Positions 12,666 to 24,137 of a DNA stretch of 64,000 bases are shown piece by piece. Origin of the DNA: Selaginella moellendorffii (lineage: Eukaryota > Streptophyta > Lycopodiopsida > Selaginellales > Selaginellaceae); contig NW_003314308.1 of assembly GCF_000143415.4 (NCBI RefSeq), positions 117,794 to 181,793 on the forward strand, read 5' to 3'. The position numbers and the translations under genes are program-made. A model generated the notes under the pieces. It was not told where the DNA came from. It saw nothing but the letters and a program-made list of their open reading frames with translations, and searched no databases. Within the stretch, counting starts at the first letter, position 1. Each line of letters opens with the position of its first letter.

Positions 12666-14144
12666 ATGATGATGTCGATCCTTGGGAGTAGTTGTGGAAT
12701 GCTGGTGGGGAACTATAAGCTCGCTAGTGTGGCGACATTGTCAACTCACCCTACGCAGAAAAACACATGGAAAAAAGATGGGTACAAATGAAAAACTTAC
12801 CGAGCTACACCAATTATTGCTTCGAAAGGTAGATGGCTAGGTATTGGCACTTGCATCGGTAGATGGAGTTGCAAGAGTTGTAGCGGCTGGTGGAGTTGCG
12901 AGGCTGGTAGAAGTGGCACTATATGGGCTTCCATGAGCATGTTCTGTAGTTGGTGTTGGTGGCAGCATTCCAAATTGAACAACACCGTGGGCATGAGGCA
13001 TCCAGACTTGCTCATTTTGGACGCTCGGGCTACTGCTTTCTAAGGAAGGCAAAGAGAACGAAACATGCTAAAAGTTCCACATATGTTGCAATGTATGCAA
13101 TATTAGGTGGCGCTCTACTTGCTCAAATGCAGTCATGAGCTGTGGATGGGATGCTGTTAGAGTTGATGTCCCTACTGCGGAGCTTGGAAAATCAAGTGGC
13201 TGGCATGTGTCTCAGGAGACTGTTGGCTGTACTGATTGTGGAATATCGAGTGCTTAGCTGCGTGCTCGCAAGGAATTTCCTGCATAGTATCTACTGCTGT
13301 TGAGGCATGTGGTGTTCTTGCTTTGAGCCTAAAAACCACAAAGGATTGGTTATGCAAACTTGATCGAGGAAAAGCTACCCACCATCGCAACTGTGGCACT
13401 CTTGCTTAGGCAGTGGTCCTACAATCGGGGGAGTGTGCAATAGAAGCTTTGCCTCCGGTTAGATGACGTGAATTGATTGGAAGAATGAACGAACCATCAA
13501 CAAAATCATGTCATAAAATGAAATTTCCCTGTATCCAAGGCACAATTAATATGGGTGGGACTTGGTGTAAACCCTAATCCTAAATGTGGGAACCCTAAAA
13601 TTGAAGAAATCAAGAATTGAATTTAAATTTGAAATTTACACTAAAGAACACTCAGTTTTCTCCAAGTATAGCTAAGTATAATTTTTTTAAAGCTCGTCAC
13701 TTCACTGGTGTTGCTGTAGTAAGGCACTTTTGATATAAAGTGGTAAATCTACACTCGCAACATCAGCCATTGCACACTCTATTGTTAGATCCAAATGAAG
13801 TAGATATTGCTTGTCCAAGTTGAGTCCCTCTTGATGCATTAAAAATGCCTAGTTTCGAACAGTGCCAAGACTTGTAAGGTAGCCAAGCACAACGAAATAG
13901 ATTTTAAAAAATTGTTCAATTCTTGCTCTAAAGATTACCTCTAACAGAGTTGCACCTTCGATATTGGACAGAAATGGTCCAAGAAGGTCTTTAATATTTT
14001 TTCCACCAACAGCCGGCATAATCCTACAAAAGCACAATTTATAAAGAATTCTGTAACATTACCAAAATTCTTACCCAAACTTTCATTCCATCGGTTAAAA
14101 TAAGTTTGTAGGAACATGAGATGGTCTAAAGTAATCACCACATC
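12666..14144. other. Element-derived DNA without a resolvable gene
   Basis: The minus strand shows a Pro/Thr/Ser-rich frame at about 13,050-12,840 and short frames around 13,170-13,400, none with a recognisable domain. It separates the integrase remnant from the coding-like region to its left and may belong to the same decayed element. The stretch from 14,936 to 15,880 to the right of the integrase likewise holds only short frames and the 5' flank of the next gene. Confidence 0.35.
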
Positions 14145-14935
14145 AATACAGACGGACCTTATAGAGGTTCTAGGTTGCAACCCAGTGTGAAATATCTTTA
14201 TTGAGGTACAGAGTAAAGACACAACATAGACTCTAGTTGTGCCATGGATTAGATACATAAAAAATTCTTACATCTTCTATAAGCTCAAAAAGTGTTTATA
14301 AAATCACACCATGCTCAAAGAGCTCTCTCCACAAATGCTTTATATGTTGTAAAACAAATTTGATTTAGTCCTTATTTGGAAAAACTCTAACACTGTGAGC
14401 ACTTGGTTACATGTTGATGTCCCATATATGAAGCTCCTAGCTGCAGGACCCCAACAATAGACCATGTCCTTCTCAACCTCATTGTGCTCTGGAGCATTGT
14501 CGCTCTGAATGTGTTTGGGCCTTTCAAATTGACAAACAACCTACACATATGTGTTGAATATTGCATGAGATTCTTTGGAGGTAGCTAGCTTGCAAGCTAC
14601 AATATAGTGAGTTGCTTCGCAAATAATGGCATGTACATAGAAACCATAAGTTACAAGCTTGCAATATGCTACAATAAACATGTTACCACATATGTTAACA
14701 AAAAAGCATAAATGAAAAAATACTCACAATCCATATAGCAAAGTGCATAAGCCTCTTTGTTCCTATAAATCCTCAAATCCTTGTCATGTGCCTTTGTTCC
14801 AGCTTAGTTGGATCATGAGTGGCTAAGGCCTCACGAATTTGGCGTCGGCTAAACCAATATCCTCTAGTTCGATAGCTAGATCGGGAATTGATAATCCCCC
14901 AGTTTGTGCCACCTTGATTCATGGCTTTGTTAGTT
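14145..14935 (-). pseudogene. Degenerate integrase-core (DDE) transposon gene with introns
   Basis: Read on the minus strand, conserved pieces of the eukaryotic integrase-core transposase family appear in order. GYWFSRRQIREALATHDPTK is the segment normally just ahead of the catalytic domain. RIYRNKEAYALCYMDCE corresponds to the usual RxYRxxGPNxLWHxDG motif with the first Asp. After an apparent intron (GTGAGT...TTGTAG) come YCKLVTYGFYVHAII and RPKHIQSDNAPEHNEVEKD, carrying the second Asp. HLWRELFEHGV near 14,313-14,338 covers the catalytic Glu region, and DISHWVATQNLYKVRL is the C-terminal helix. An in-frame TAG near 14,545 and an in-frame TAA near 14,297 break it, and the canonical WHxDG is altered, so it is probably inactive. 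Family motifs are from knowledge of integrase-core elements; the splicing is inferred. Confidence 0.6.
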
Positions 14936-15889
14936 CGAATGTGATGAAGTACCTCTTCGGGTGGTACTCTGTAATATACACCTCTCCAATTTGGATTGAC
15001 AAGCTATATGTATTTGTACAATATTGCCTTGGAAATTCTAAGATAGCATGCGAGGTAAGCAATAGTCTTAGTCTCGAGGATCTTCAGATGCATCCAGGTG
15101 CCAAACGCGGCTGGACTACCGAATCCCTTCGATTGCAAAAAATTATAGAAGGGCTAAAAACATGTAAATCATGAATCTAGAAGGCTGGAAATTAAGCAAA
15201 CCTCTAGGACAACATTATTGTCACTATCCACACCTAAACCATAATCCGAATCACTAAAATTGAATGAAAGGTTATCCACTTTGTTTTCCTCCACATCTTT
15301 TAGTAAACCTGGAAGAAAAGGTTTTAGTGACACAAATTTGAAGTGAACTAGGGAAGGAACTATACTTATGGTAGGAACTTGAAAGTCCATAAATAGCAAT
15401 CAAGTAGTAAATCAAAACCATTTCCAACATTGCCCACAAAAACATTTGAAACCAATCACTAACAAACCAAGTTACTTTCCACATTTGCTACCAAGAAACA
15501 TGCTAAATAACAAAGCACTAAAGCAGCATGCTAAGGCAAACAGGCATCTTTTAAACCCTATGACCTAATGAATCCCTATGTCATGGGGTCAAATTTGATG
15601 ATATATAGCATCTATGTATAGCACATTATTCATATTAGGATATCATCAACCCATGGGGCCAGCATTCATGGGGTATCCATGAGGCATCCAAATGACATTT
15701 AATGCCAAATTAATAAAAGACTGCCACATAAACACTATATTGTGAGTGAAATTTGCCATAGTAACACTCACCTTTTTCCGAATTGCACGCCATACGGTGC
15801 GTATTATGATCGTTGCGCCACGCGTGGTCGCATAAACCCTAAAAATTCTTTCTTTCTTTCTTTCCAACAGTCTAAATTTCGGGGGGACG

Positions 15890-18430
15890 ATGGCAGTGAG
15901 CGACAATTCTTCCTCCGATGAAGACGACGAGCCATTCGTCTCGATCGGCAGGGCCACCAGCAGCGGCAGCGACAGCAGCAGTAGCGGCGGCAGCGTCGTT
16001 TGCAGTGGCCGGACAAATTCCAAGATCAAGAGGAGCAGCGATGCCGGGCGGAGGATCCAGCATGGAAGGCTCTACGACTCCACGAACGGGATTACTTGCC
16101 ACTGGTGCCGCCAGAAAACAGTGGAGGACAAGGTGTGCTGCAGCCGCTGCCCCATCAGCTTTTGCGGGAGCTGCCTCGCCAATCGCCATGGCGAGATTCT
16201 TGACGAGCAGATGGAGGAGGGCGTGCGCTGGGTCTGTCCCAAGTGCCGCGGCGGCTGCGGCCCTGGCTGCGTGGATTCTTGGTAAGATCGATCCATCTCC
16301 ATCGCCGAGATCATGCATTTCATTTCTAGGGTATCATCTCACGATCCATTCTTTGCAGCTGTAACTGTGGCCCCTGCCGCAAGGCGCAAGGATTGGCGCC
16401 GACGGGCGTCCTCAAGCACGGAGCTGCGAAGTCCGGATTCAACAATGCGCATGACTACTTGATCCATCTCGAGACTGGTGAGTCCGTGAGAGAGATCGCA
16501 CAGCGCAAGCTCGGGAGGGACTGGATCAAGCCCGGCAGCACGGTTCGTTACGACACCGAGCCGATCTTTCGGAGGAGGATCATCCGGACTCTTGACGATG
16601 AGGATTGCACGCCAAAGAAGCGGCGGACCTGCGAGGCCGAGGAGAGGACGCCTCCATCGAGTGTGAGTGTTCTTTTCTTTTCTTTCTCTAAACTTTGGCG
16701 ATTTTCTTTCTGGCTTTAGATGCGTGGAGCGCTCAGGGGAGCACAGCTACGGCGGTATCTTTCTCAGCTAGCGTCTGACAAGGCCGCGGATAAAGCCATC
16801 GCCGAGGAGGAGGACGAGGAGGCCAGTGGCAAGGACGTAGCTTCGCTTGGAAGTAGAGTAAAGCTCCGGCTTTTTCAGTCGCGTGTCAAGGGCGAGAAGA
16901 TGGACCACGTTGGGACGAGCTCGATTGCTGCTGCTGCCCCAGCGATCAAGACAGAAAAGCCGGCAGACGAAGAGCAAGGTAAGGTTTTCAGTCGCCAAAA
17001 GCAAGTGAAGATGGAAAAGGATAGTGAAGCGTCGGCTCCTGCTTCCCAGAGCCACCAACAAGCCGGGGAGCGCTTCCGAGAGATCTTCTCTGAGGCAAAG
17101 CAGACGAAAGAACGAGAGGAGAAGGATGAAGTTAACGTTGGTGCTCGAGTCAAGGCCGAAAAGGAGGATAGTCCGAGGACAGGGAGCGAGCAGAGGGCAA
17201 CTGTTGCGATCGTCAAGAACGAAGAAGGTGGTGACAAGAAGACGATCAGAGCAGGCATTAGTAGTGAAGAGGGGCGGGTTTCTAGAGGAGAAACTCCTAG
17301 CGACACCCAGGACGAACGAGGAATCGAACACGATAGTGGCAGCAGGGAGAATACACCCGCACCGTGGAGCCGCGCTAGGAACCTGGAGAGAGCCCGCGAG
17401 CACGCTCAGGTGTTCCATAGAGCTTGCCGGAGGAACACTAGAAACAGGAGTAACTATTCGCACTTGGTGGATTCCGCAGCGAGCGAGAGTGAGGAAGAGG
17501 AGGAGCTGGAACCCGACAGCGATGAGAGCTCGAGACGCACCCAGAGTAGCTCGCTCACCGAGCAGCAGGACTCCGACTCGGACAATGGGACAAAGGTACG
17601 TTTTTTTTTCTTTTCTTTGTTAAGCTGTTTGTTTGATCACCAGGATGAAGGATTTGTTCTAGGCCGAGACGCTGGACTTTTGTATCGCCAGCAGCTTGAG
17701 AAGGAGCTTGAGAAGCCCTTCGATTCTCAGCAGCTAGAGAGCATGCTCAAGCAAGCGAGCTGTAGGAAGCCAGTTCTTCGTCACAGGGACACAAGGCGCG
17801 GGAGTATGCCAATCGCTACTACTGTCACAGCTCCTTCCTATCTCGACTATCATCCAGGTGATAAGAAAAAAACACTGCCTGCTATAGCACGAACTTTCGT
17901 TTGCTCATTGCTTTTTGTTTGCATGGACAGATCTTGCGGAGAAAGTAGAAGCGGCTGAAGATGAGGAAAAGCTCCGCCTCTTACGTGGTTTCTTCTTCTG
18001 GCTTATGGTAGCGTGGACTTCTTCATGGCGATAAAAAAAAGTGTTCCGTTCTTTTGCAGAAAACCTGCGATCCTGGAGCTTTCAAGCCATGGGTGACTCT
18101 CTCAGACCAGGAGAAAGGCAGCGACGAGTGCTACTTTGATGATCCAGACTGCGAGGTAGACGGATCTACGTGGAAAATTGTTGCTTCACTAACTTTGTGG
18201 TTCATTAGATTACTGCAGTGGTGGTGCCACTGGACGAGCAGCGAGAAGCAAAAAACCTGCTGAGGCAGCGAAAAACTTCGATCGCCCCAGCGCTTTCAGA
18301 TGAAAACGAAGAGACTCCGACTGGGCACGCCAAAGTTAAGGAAGAGAAACTCTCTGATGAGGGAGGTGCCAAAGAGAAAATCGCCGGTGGAATTGGCGTC
18401 AAAGTTAAGGAGGAGAAGCTCACAGAATGA
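15890..18430 (+). CDS. CDCA7-type zinc-finger protein (zf-4CXXC_R1)
   Basis: CDCA7-family proteins are nuclear chromatin factors that recruit the SNF2 remodeller DDM1/HELLS and support DNA-methylation maintenance. Seven exons join in phase: 15890-16281, 16359-16662, 16720-17595, 17644-17857, 17931-18007, 18060-18155 and 18209-18430, giving 726 aa. The zf-4CXXC_R1 domain lies at about residues 63-150: CHWC, CSRC, FCGSCLANRHGE, WVCPKCRGGC, then CNCGPCRKAQGLAPTG, with GFNNAHDYL following. An acidic Ser-rich segment precedes it. The long middle and C-terminal part is Glu/Lys-rich and has repeated PsiKxE sequences (IKTEK, VKMEK, VKAEK, VKNEE and two VKEEK), which are potential SUMO sites. The start is the ATG that opens the acidic leader. 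The family call is firm; the role in this species is inferred. Confidence 0.88.
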
Positions 18431-18670
18431 GAGAGAGAATTCCGCGCAGGATCGAGACACCCTGAAGATATAAAATTTTTGGTAAGTAGCAGCAGTAGCT
18501 GGCTAGGCGGATTTAAGTTAAGTCACTGTGTAATGTTACGCAAGAAAGGGAGAACAAAGAATGATTTTTTGTTACTTGTAAAGAGCTTACCAAGAACTGG
18601 TTCCAGGCATTGGATATTTTCTTCGCGAGAAGATCCATTGTTGCGATGAATTCTAAAAAGTTCTTCCTTT

Positions 18671-19150
18671 CTAAGCAGGCTCCTCGTAAGTATCCTTTTT
18701 GTGAGCCATGTTGGCGGCTTCATGGAATGTATGGTTGAAGAGACCGGCAATAGCTCTAAGGAAGAAAGGAAAGACCAAGTTTCAATCAAGCAAGCGAAAG
18801 AAAAGCGATAGAAAACTCACAATTCTTTCATCTGTTGGATCTTCTCTGGATCACTCTCGTTCATGTTCTTCCGGAATTGCGCGCGCACCATATTGACAAT
18901 GCCGTCAGTGTTGCCGTGCTGAGAAGATTCGCAAGAAACGAGCCGATCGATTTAAATCAAGAGAGCTTAGTACCTTGTTGCCAACGTATTGCGCCCGACG
19001 AATGCATTCCCTGTAGAGCTGCGAAATCGCGAAACAATCAATCACAAGCTAGAATTCTTGCAAATTTCCACTCACACGCTTGGCGCTCTTGGTAATGTGC
19101 TTGGGAATCGCTGATGCCGCAGCTTGCGCCTTCGCCGCGGCCGCGTCCAT
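18671..19150 (-). CDS. LYR-motif (Complex1_LYR) small protein
   Basis: LYR proteins are small, mostly mitochondrial helpers for Fe-S cluster transfer or respiratory complex assembly, working with the acyl carrier protein. Four short exons splice in phase: 19150-19076, 19018-18974, 18918-18821 and 18755-18671, giving 100 aa. The second exon begins exactly with the LYR tripeptide (LYRECIRRAQYVGNK), followed by the expected helical part (VNMVRAQFRKNMNESDPEKI) with its conserved Phe. The N-terminus is Ala/Lys-rich and could be a targeting sequence. The exons are too short for simple frame scans. The start codon faces that of the TTC39-like gene 272 bp away, with a CACGTG G-box between them. Which LYRM subtype this is cannot be decided here. 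Confidence 0.8.
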
Positions 19151-19422
19151 CGATCAATCACTGCTAGGGTTCTAGCCAATATTTCACCTGACGGAATCTT
19201 CTATTTCACGGAATGTACTCGGGTCAAGTTCCGTCAGTCAGAATATGCTTCGACTTTATTGCGCGTTGGTAGTGTGTTTCTTTCCTCTCTGGACGGACGG
19301 GATCACGTGTCGACGTTGCATCCAACGGCGCGACGCGAGGAGATGCTCGTCAAGAGATGGCGGGGCGTGAGGGATCGAGGATTCACACAATGCGATGCGC
19401 CTAGCTAAGGAGCGTCTTGGCT
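19151..19422. promoter_or_regulatory. Shared head-to-head promoter, LYR / TTC39-like, with G-box
   Basis: Only 272 bp separate the two divergent start codons. A CACGTG G-box lies at 19304-19309 and a CTAGGGTT telo-box-like element near 19163. A bidirectional promoter is inferred from this spacing. Confidence 0.45.
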
Positions 19423-22283
19423 ATGGCCGCTGCCGCCGAGTGCTACGATGTTACCAGGGATTGCGATGAGGCGGAGCAGGCGCTCAGGTAATCTCTCATC
19501 GAAATTTCAGCTCCCAGGACAGGATCGTGAGAAATTTCTTGCAAAATCGCAGACTCCTTCTCCAGGGGAAATTCGATGAAGCTGAGGATATGATCGTTGC
19601 TAGGGTCAATGCCAGGGACAGCGTCGCCGGAGCGGTGCCGATCTTTACTCATTGCCATGCGGTCATCTTGTTCGCCAAAGCTGGAATCTCCGGAGCTGAG
19701 GAAGACAGGTAGATTTCTTTCTTTCTTTCCTGTGAAATCCTCCAAACAAAGATTGAAAGAAAATGGTTGGACAGGAAGCAAGCCATGGAGAAGCTCGGTA
19801 CCGCCGCAAGCATGGCAGAGAATCTCATTCCAAAGCAAGGTTGGGTGCAAAGCATCGCCACTTGGGGAATGGGATACTTCTCTTCTCCATCTCCCAAATC
19901 GGATGATATTAGCGAAGAAGAACTAAGCTGGTATTCGCTTTTGCCATTCCTTTTCTTTCGTGAGCTTGATCTTCCATTCTCAAACCAGCCGAATCATTGA
20001 AGCAGAGGCTACATTTCTTTCAGCATTGCTGTGCTTCTTTGAAGAATCCATCGCTGCGTTTTTTAGAGTACGTTTATACTGACCTTCATCACGATCAAAG
20101 GCTAACTGATCTCTCGTGTTACAGGCAGCTTTGCTTATAAGAAAGGCGATCAGAGGTTACAAGCATTGTCACGCCATCATCAAGAAACAGGTTGATCGCG
20201 CTCTAAAGAGTTTCGTTCCTGATCATACATATGAACGCTTGCAGGAATACTCTAACAGAAGCGAACATAACGTCAGTGCAGTAAAGCTTGGCTTTGGTGG
20301 CTTCAGCCTTGCAATCTCAATGCTACCACCGAAAATGCTGCGGCTCCTTTCTGTTTTAGGATTCCCGTCGGATCGAGCTGCCGGACTCAATTCGATCAAC
20401 GAGAGCCTGAAAGGTGGAGGTTTGCGAGCACCCCTGTCCGGCGTGTATGGCATTTCGTTTCTTTTCTAATTTCTAGCATCGGTGGCTCACGACATTTTTT
20501 TTCTGGTTTCCAGACTGCTGCTCTCGTACCATGTAATACTACCAGCATTTTTCTCTACTCCACAAGTATGCAAATATGTTCTGGCAGGCACGATGATTCT
20601 CTCGCATTTCGTATAATTGCAGGAGCGTGAAGACCATGTTGCATCTGCGGTGGAAATTCTAAATTTTATGGAAGAAACTTATCCTAAAAGTTTCTTCCTC
20701 AGGTGCGTATATTATAGAGAACGCTGCGCGTATAATGAATTTGTTTTCAGCTTCTACGAAGGCCGACTGAAACGTCTCAATGGCGACCTTCAAGGCTCCA
20801 TGGAATGTTTCCAAAGCCTCGAAAGGGTAAATGGTTTTTCTAAATTTTCCAAGTTTTGACTTTACTTCCAGGGGCTGAAGCTGAGCAGTACTTCACACTT
20901 TTTCAAATTACGTCATGCATGGGTGTATGAGCTTGGATTAGGCCACATGCTGCTGCTTCAAGTTAGTAAATCGAAGTTCTGTATCGATTTCGCTGACCAC
21001 TGTTTTGCTTGGTGACCAGTGGGAAGAAGCGGAGAAATACTGGATTGAGTTGAAACAGGACAGTGCGTGGTCCCGTGCGTTCTTTGCGTATTTACACGTA
21101 ATTTAGACAAGAGAGAGCGTTCGTGGTTAGCTGAGCACCTGTCTTCGCAGGGAGTGTGCCTTTCCATGCGCGGTGAAGCGAAGCTTGCAGCAAAGGAGTT
21201 TGCGGAGGTTGCAGTTTTTACGTGTGCTGGTTACCTTTTAACGTCCGCATGAACAGGTGCAAGGCCTGTTGCGAGGAACCATGTCTGGCCGGGTCTTAGC
21301 CGAAGAACAATATGCTTCAAGAAAGGTATCTTCTATATTTCTTTTATCTTTTTTTATTTGTTGTTGTTACAAGGTTAAAGATCATGCTCTTGATACCATG
21401 GAAGGAGCACAGGGCGTACAAGGACAATTATGTGGAGTAGAGTTTTTGTACTTGTGGAACTCGTTTCCTCAGGTATGCCATTCTCTCGTTTCTTACCTGT
21501 TCTCACTTTCTCTCACACAGATGCCGAAGGAGGAGCTTGAGGCTGTTGTACATATTATTGACAAAGCCGAAAAGAGCCTTCGAAGTAGTCACCGTGAGAG
21601 TGCTATTAACTTGGAAAAGGAGGTATGTTAAGACAAGAGAAAATGCATAGCAATAAGGTACATGCAGGACGAGGAGGAACCGGACGATTATGTTGCTATT
21701 TGCAATCTCATCAAGGGCACTGCTCTCCGTGAACAAAGAAAACTTGTGGAGGCGCACTCTTGTCTGGACTTGGTGAGGTATATATATCCGTGAACTCGTG
21801 GCTACACTCGTGACTACACTGCTCTTGTTTGCAGGGAAGATGACATGTACGTGGAGTCCGAGTTGTTTGTGATCCCAATGGCAGCCTACGAACGCGCCCT
21901 GCTGCTGATGTACGAATACAACGATGACCAATCTCATCCGCTCAAGCTCATCTCCAACGTAAGATCTATTTCCATTGTTTTATGAACTTTGTGTATCTCG
22001 GGTGCGCACAGGCAAAGAAAGAGCTTGATACTGCGGAGGGCTTTAAGCGAGATTACAACTTCTTGTGGCGGCTTTTAGGCCGCGTTCACGCTGCTCGTGG
22101 AGCATTGAAAAGCATAATCGGAGAGGAGGTACTCTTCTTTTTTTAGAGTTTAATTTGCTATAATACTGCTTACTCAAGCAGGGAAGCACGAACTCGGACA
22201 CGAGTACCATTACAGACAACGACGACGAGAAATGGGAAGACTGCATAGACGAAGTGGACGAAACATTTTTTATGTCACTGTAA
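19423..22283 (+). CDS. TTC39/IML2-family TPR protein (DUF3808)
   Basis: About 18 short exons give a protein of roughly 650 aa. Pieces include a start MAAAAECYDVTRDCDEAEQA, GKFDEAEDMI, ALLCFFEESIAAFFRAALLIRKA (joined across an intron), FYEGRLKRLNGDLQGSMECF, WEEAEKYWIELKQDSAWS, GVCLSMRGEAKLAAKEF and LWRLLGRVHAARGALK, ending FFMSL and stop. The order and the repeated TPR-like helices match the IML2/TTC39 (DUF3808) family, which in yeast is linked to lipid droplets and inclusion-body clearance and in animals to lipid metabolism. The plant role is not established. Splice sites were placed from frame and GT-AG signals; minor errors are possible, but no lesion was seen. Confidence 0.8.
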
Positions 22284-22442
22284 TGTGAGCAGTGAGTGCT
22301 TCCATCTTGATTCCTTTGTCTTGATGCCAACAGTCTGGTTTTTGTGATGTAGCCCAAGATCACACCGTCATCTATAGATCAATAACGCGCGCTACCAATA
22401 GAGCCGTGGCCCGGCGAGCGACAGTCCCGTCTCGTTACTAAG

Positions 22443-23516
22443 CTACTTCTCCAATAAGTTGCTGGCCATCATGCGCTTAAACTCGTCAAAGTTCACCTGG
22501 CCATCGCCGTCCGCGTCCACAGCTTTGATCATCCTTCGGCAGTCCGCCAGCTTCACGCCCCCGTCTCTCAGTCCCAAGCTGTTCAGCACCGCCTGGAGCT
22601 CCACAACCGTGATGAACCCGTCCTTGTTCTTGTCAAAGACGGAGAAGGCCTCTCGCAGATCCTGCTCATCACCGTCCCTGGCCCTGTGGTGCTGATCATC
22701 GTAGTAGATGTTGCTGTAGAGCGCCAGGAACTCATCAAAGTCGACGAAGCCATCGCCGTCATTGTCCACGGCCACCACCATGCTCTCCAGCTCCGACCTC
22801 GACATCTCGAATCCCAGCTTCTTCATCGTGTTGCCAAGCTCCTCGCAAGAGATCTTCCCGTCACCATTCTCATCAAACGTCTCGAACATCTTGATCAGCT
22901 CCTCCCGCTCGGCGAATGGCTCCAGCCGCGACTCGGCGCTCACGAAACTATCGCACGACTCTACGCTCCTCTCAGAGAAGGTGCTGGATCGGCTGCAAGC
23001 CGGTCGGCTCCGTGTTGGTAAGCCTTGCTCGTCGTCGTCCTCCTCATCCATCTTGTGTTCTTCAGCTCCGTTGGAGAGAGCGTTCGGAAGCTTTTCAGCT
23101 GCGGAAGCTCGATCCTCCAAGAGCTCTCCAGTTTGATCGGGAAACTCTTCCGCTTGGCCCGAGAACTCCCCAGCCTCTAGAGTTTGCTCTTCGGTGTGAC
23201 CTCTAGCTGGTAAAACTTGTTCTCCTTCGTTGCTACTGTTCTTCCATCGCAGTACTTCTTCGTGGAGACTGCTATCCCCTGTTCTTGACAAACTTCCATG
23301 ATCTGGGTAGTGGTCGTCGCTGGAATACCCTGCGCGTGAGCAATTGGCTGGGAGGAGAGCGTCTACGAAGGGGACCAAGACGTTTGTGGCCTCCACCGCT
23401 ACATCCACTGCGTCACTCTCCTCCGAGACCCCCGGATCCAGCACTTTGTTCTCCAAATCCAGCGCGGTCCTGTCCGAGATAACAAGATCGCAGTTGCGCG
23501 TGTCGTCGCGGTCCAT
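22443..23516 (-). CDS. Calmodulin-like protein with long acidic N-terminal extension
   Basis: This is a single-exon gene of 357 aa. The C-terminal ~150 residues hold four EF-hands with complete Ca2+ loops: DENGDGKISCEE, DNDGDGFVDFDE, DKNKDGFITVVE and DADGDGQVNFDE, each with Asp at position 1 and Glu at position 12. This is the layout of a plant CML Ca2+ sensor. The first ~200 residues form an acidic Glu/Ser-rich region of low complexity, much longer than in typical CMLs (about 150-200 aa in total). No myristoylation site or transmembrane segment is evident. The chosen ATG (MDRDDTRNCD) is the only upstream Met in the open frame. It is transcribed away from the 409-aa gene on the right. Confidence 0.9.
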   Translation of the reverse strand: MDRDDTRNCDLVISDRTALDLENKVLDPGVSEESDAVDVAVEATNVLVPFVDALLPANCSRAGYSSDDHYPDHGSLSRTGDSSLHEEVLRWKNSSNEGEQVLPARGHTEEQTLEAGEFSGQAEEFPDQTGELLEDRASAAEKLPNALSNGAEEHKMDEEDDDEQGLPTRSRPACSRSSTFSERSVESCDSFVSAESRLEPFAEREELIKMFETFDENGDGKISCEELGNTMKKLGFEMSRSELESMVVAVDNDGDGFVDFDEFLALYSNIYYDDQHHRARDGDEQDLREAFSVFDKNKDGFITVVELQAVLNSLGLRDGGVKLADCRRMIKAVDADGDGQVNFDEFKRMMASNLLEK

Positions 23517-24137
23517 CGCAGAGAAAACCTAAACCTCGTACCGATAGATCGATCGCTTCTTCTTCCTCTCGCCAAAATATCACTCCTGGCAGCAATGCCA
23601 ATGCCGCGCTCGACACGAGTAAGCGAATGGAGCGAAGAAATTTCCCATTCTCACCTCGTGATCGCGTGACTCGTCGTGAAAGCGCCCGCGCTCTCCCTTT
23701 GTGGTACCAAGAATCACGCGTCTCTCGCCATCAAGCCAGCATCTCATTCTCTTCTCTGCTCCACTTTAGAATCGATTGCTTGGTATTTCTTTCTAACAGT
23801 TCCTCGCGGCCGGGCTAAGGCTTTAATGCCTGTCCTTAACCGAATATGCCTGCCCTTGACTGGGGCTGACATGGCAAGTGGGCGCCACGTGTACGGTTGG
23901 ATGGATGAACGGATTGAGACCGTCGATTGACCAAAAATCAGGATGGATGGACGGATTTGAAACTGGGATTTTGTGCACTGTCAAGGACCGCGTAAGAACC
24001 TTCGCAGCCGAGCGATGGCTAGGAATCGACAGTGGGGGGCGCGTGCTTTAGATTCTCCTTGGAATGGATTGTAGCCCTTTTTGGTAGCACCGAGACTTGA
24101 GATGGGATTTTGATCGTCTAGGCACGAAATACAGGTA
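23517..24137. promoter_or_regulatory. Divergent intergenic region with G-box
   Basis: About 620 bp lie between the start of the CML gene (minus) and the start of the next gene (plus). A CACGTG G-box sits at 23886-23891. The open frames here look accidental. I see no gene. Confidence 0.35.

Noticed and set aside
22686-23206. Plus-strand open frames
   Set aside because: Antisense shadows of the single-exon CML gene with four canonical EF-hands.
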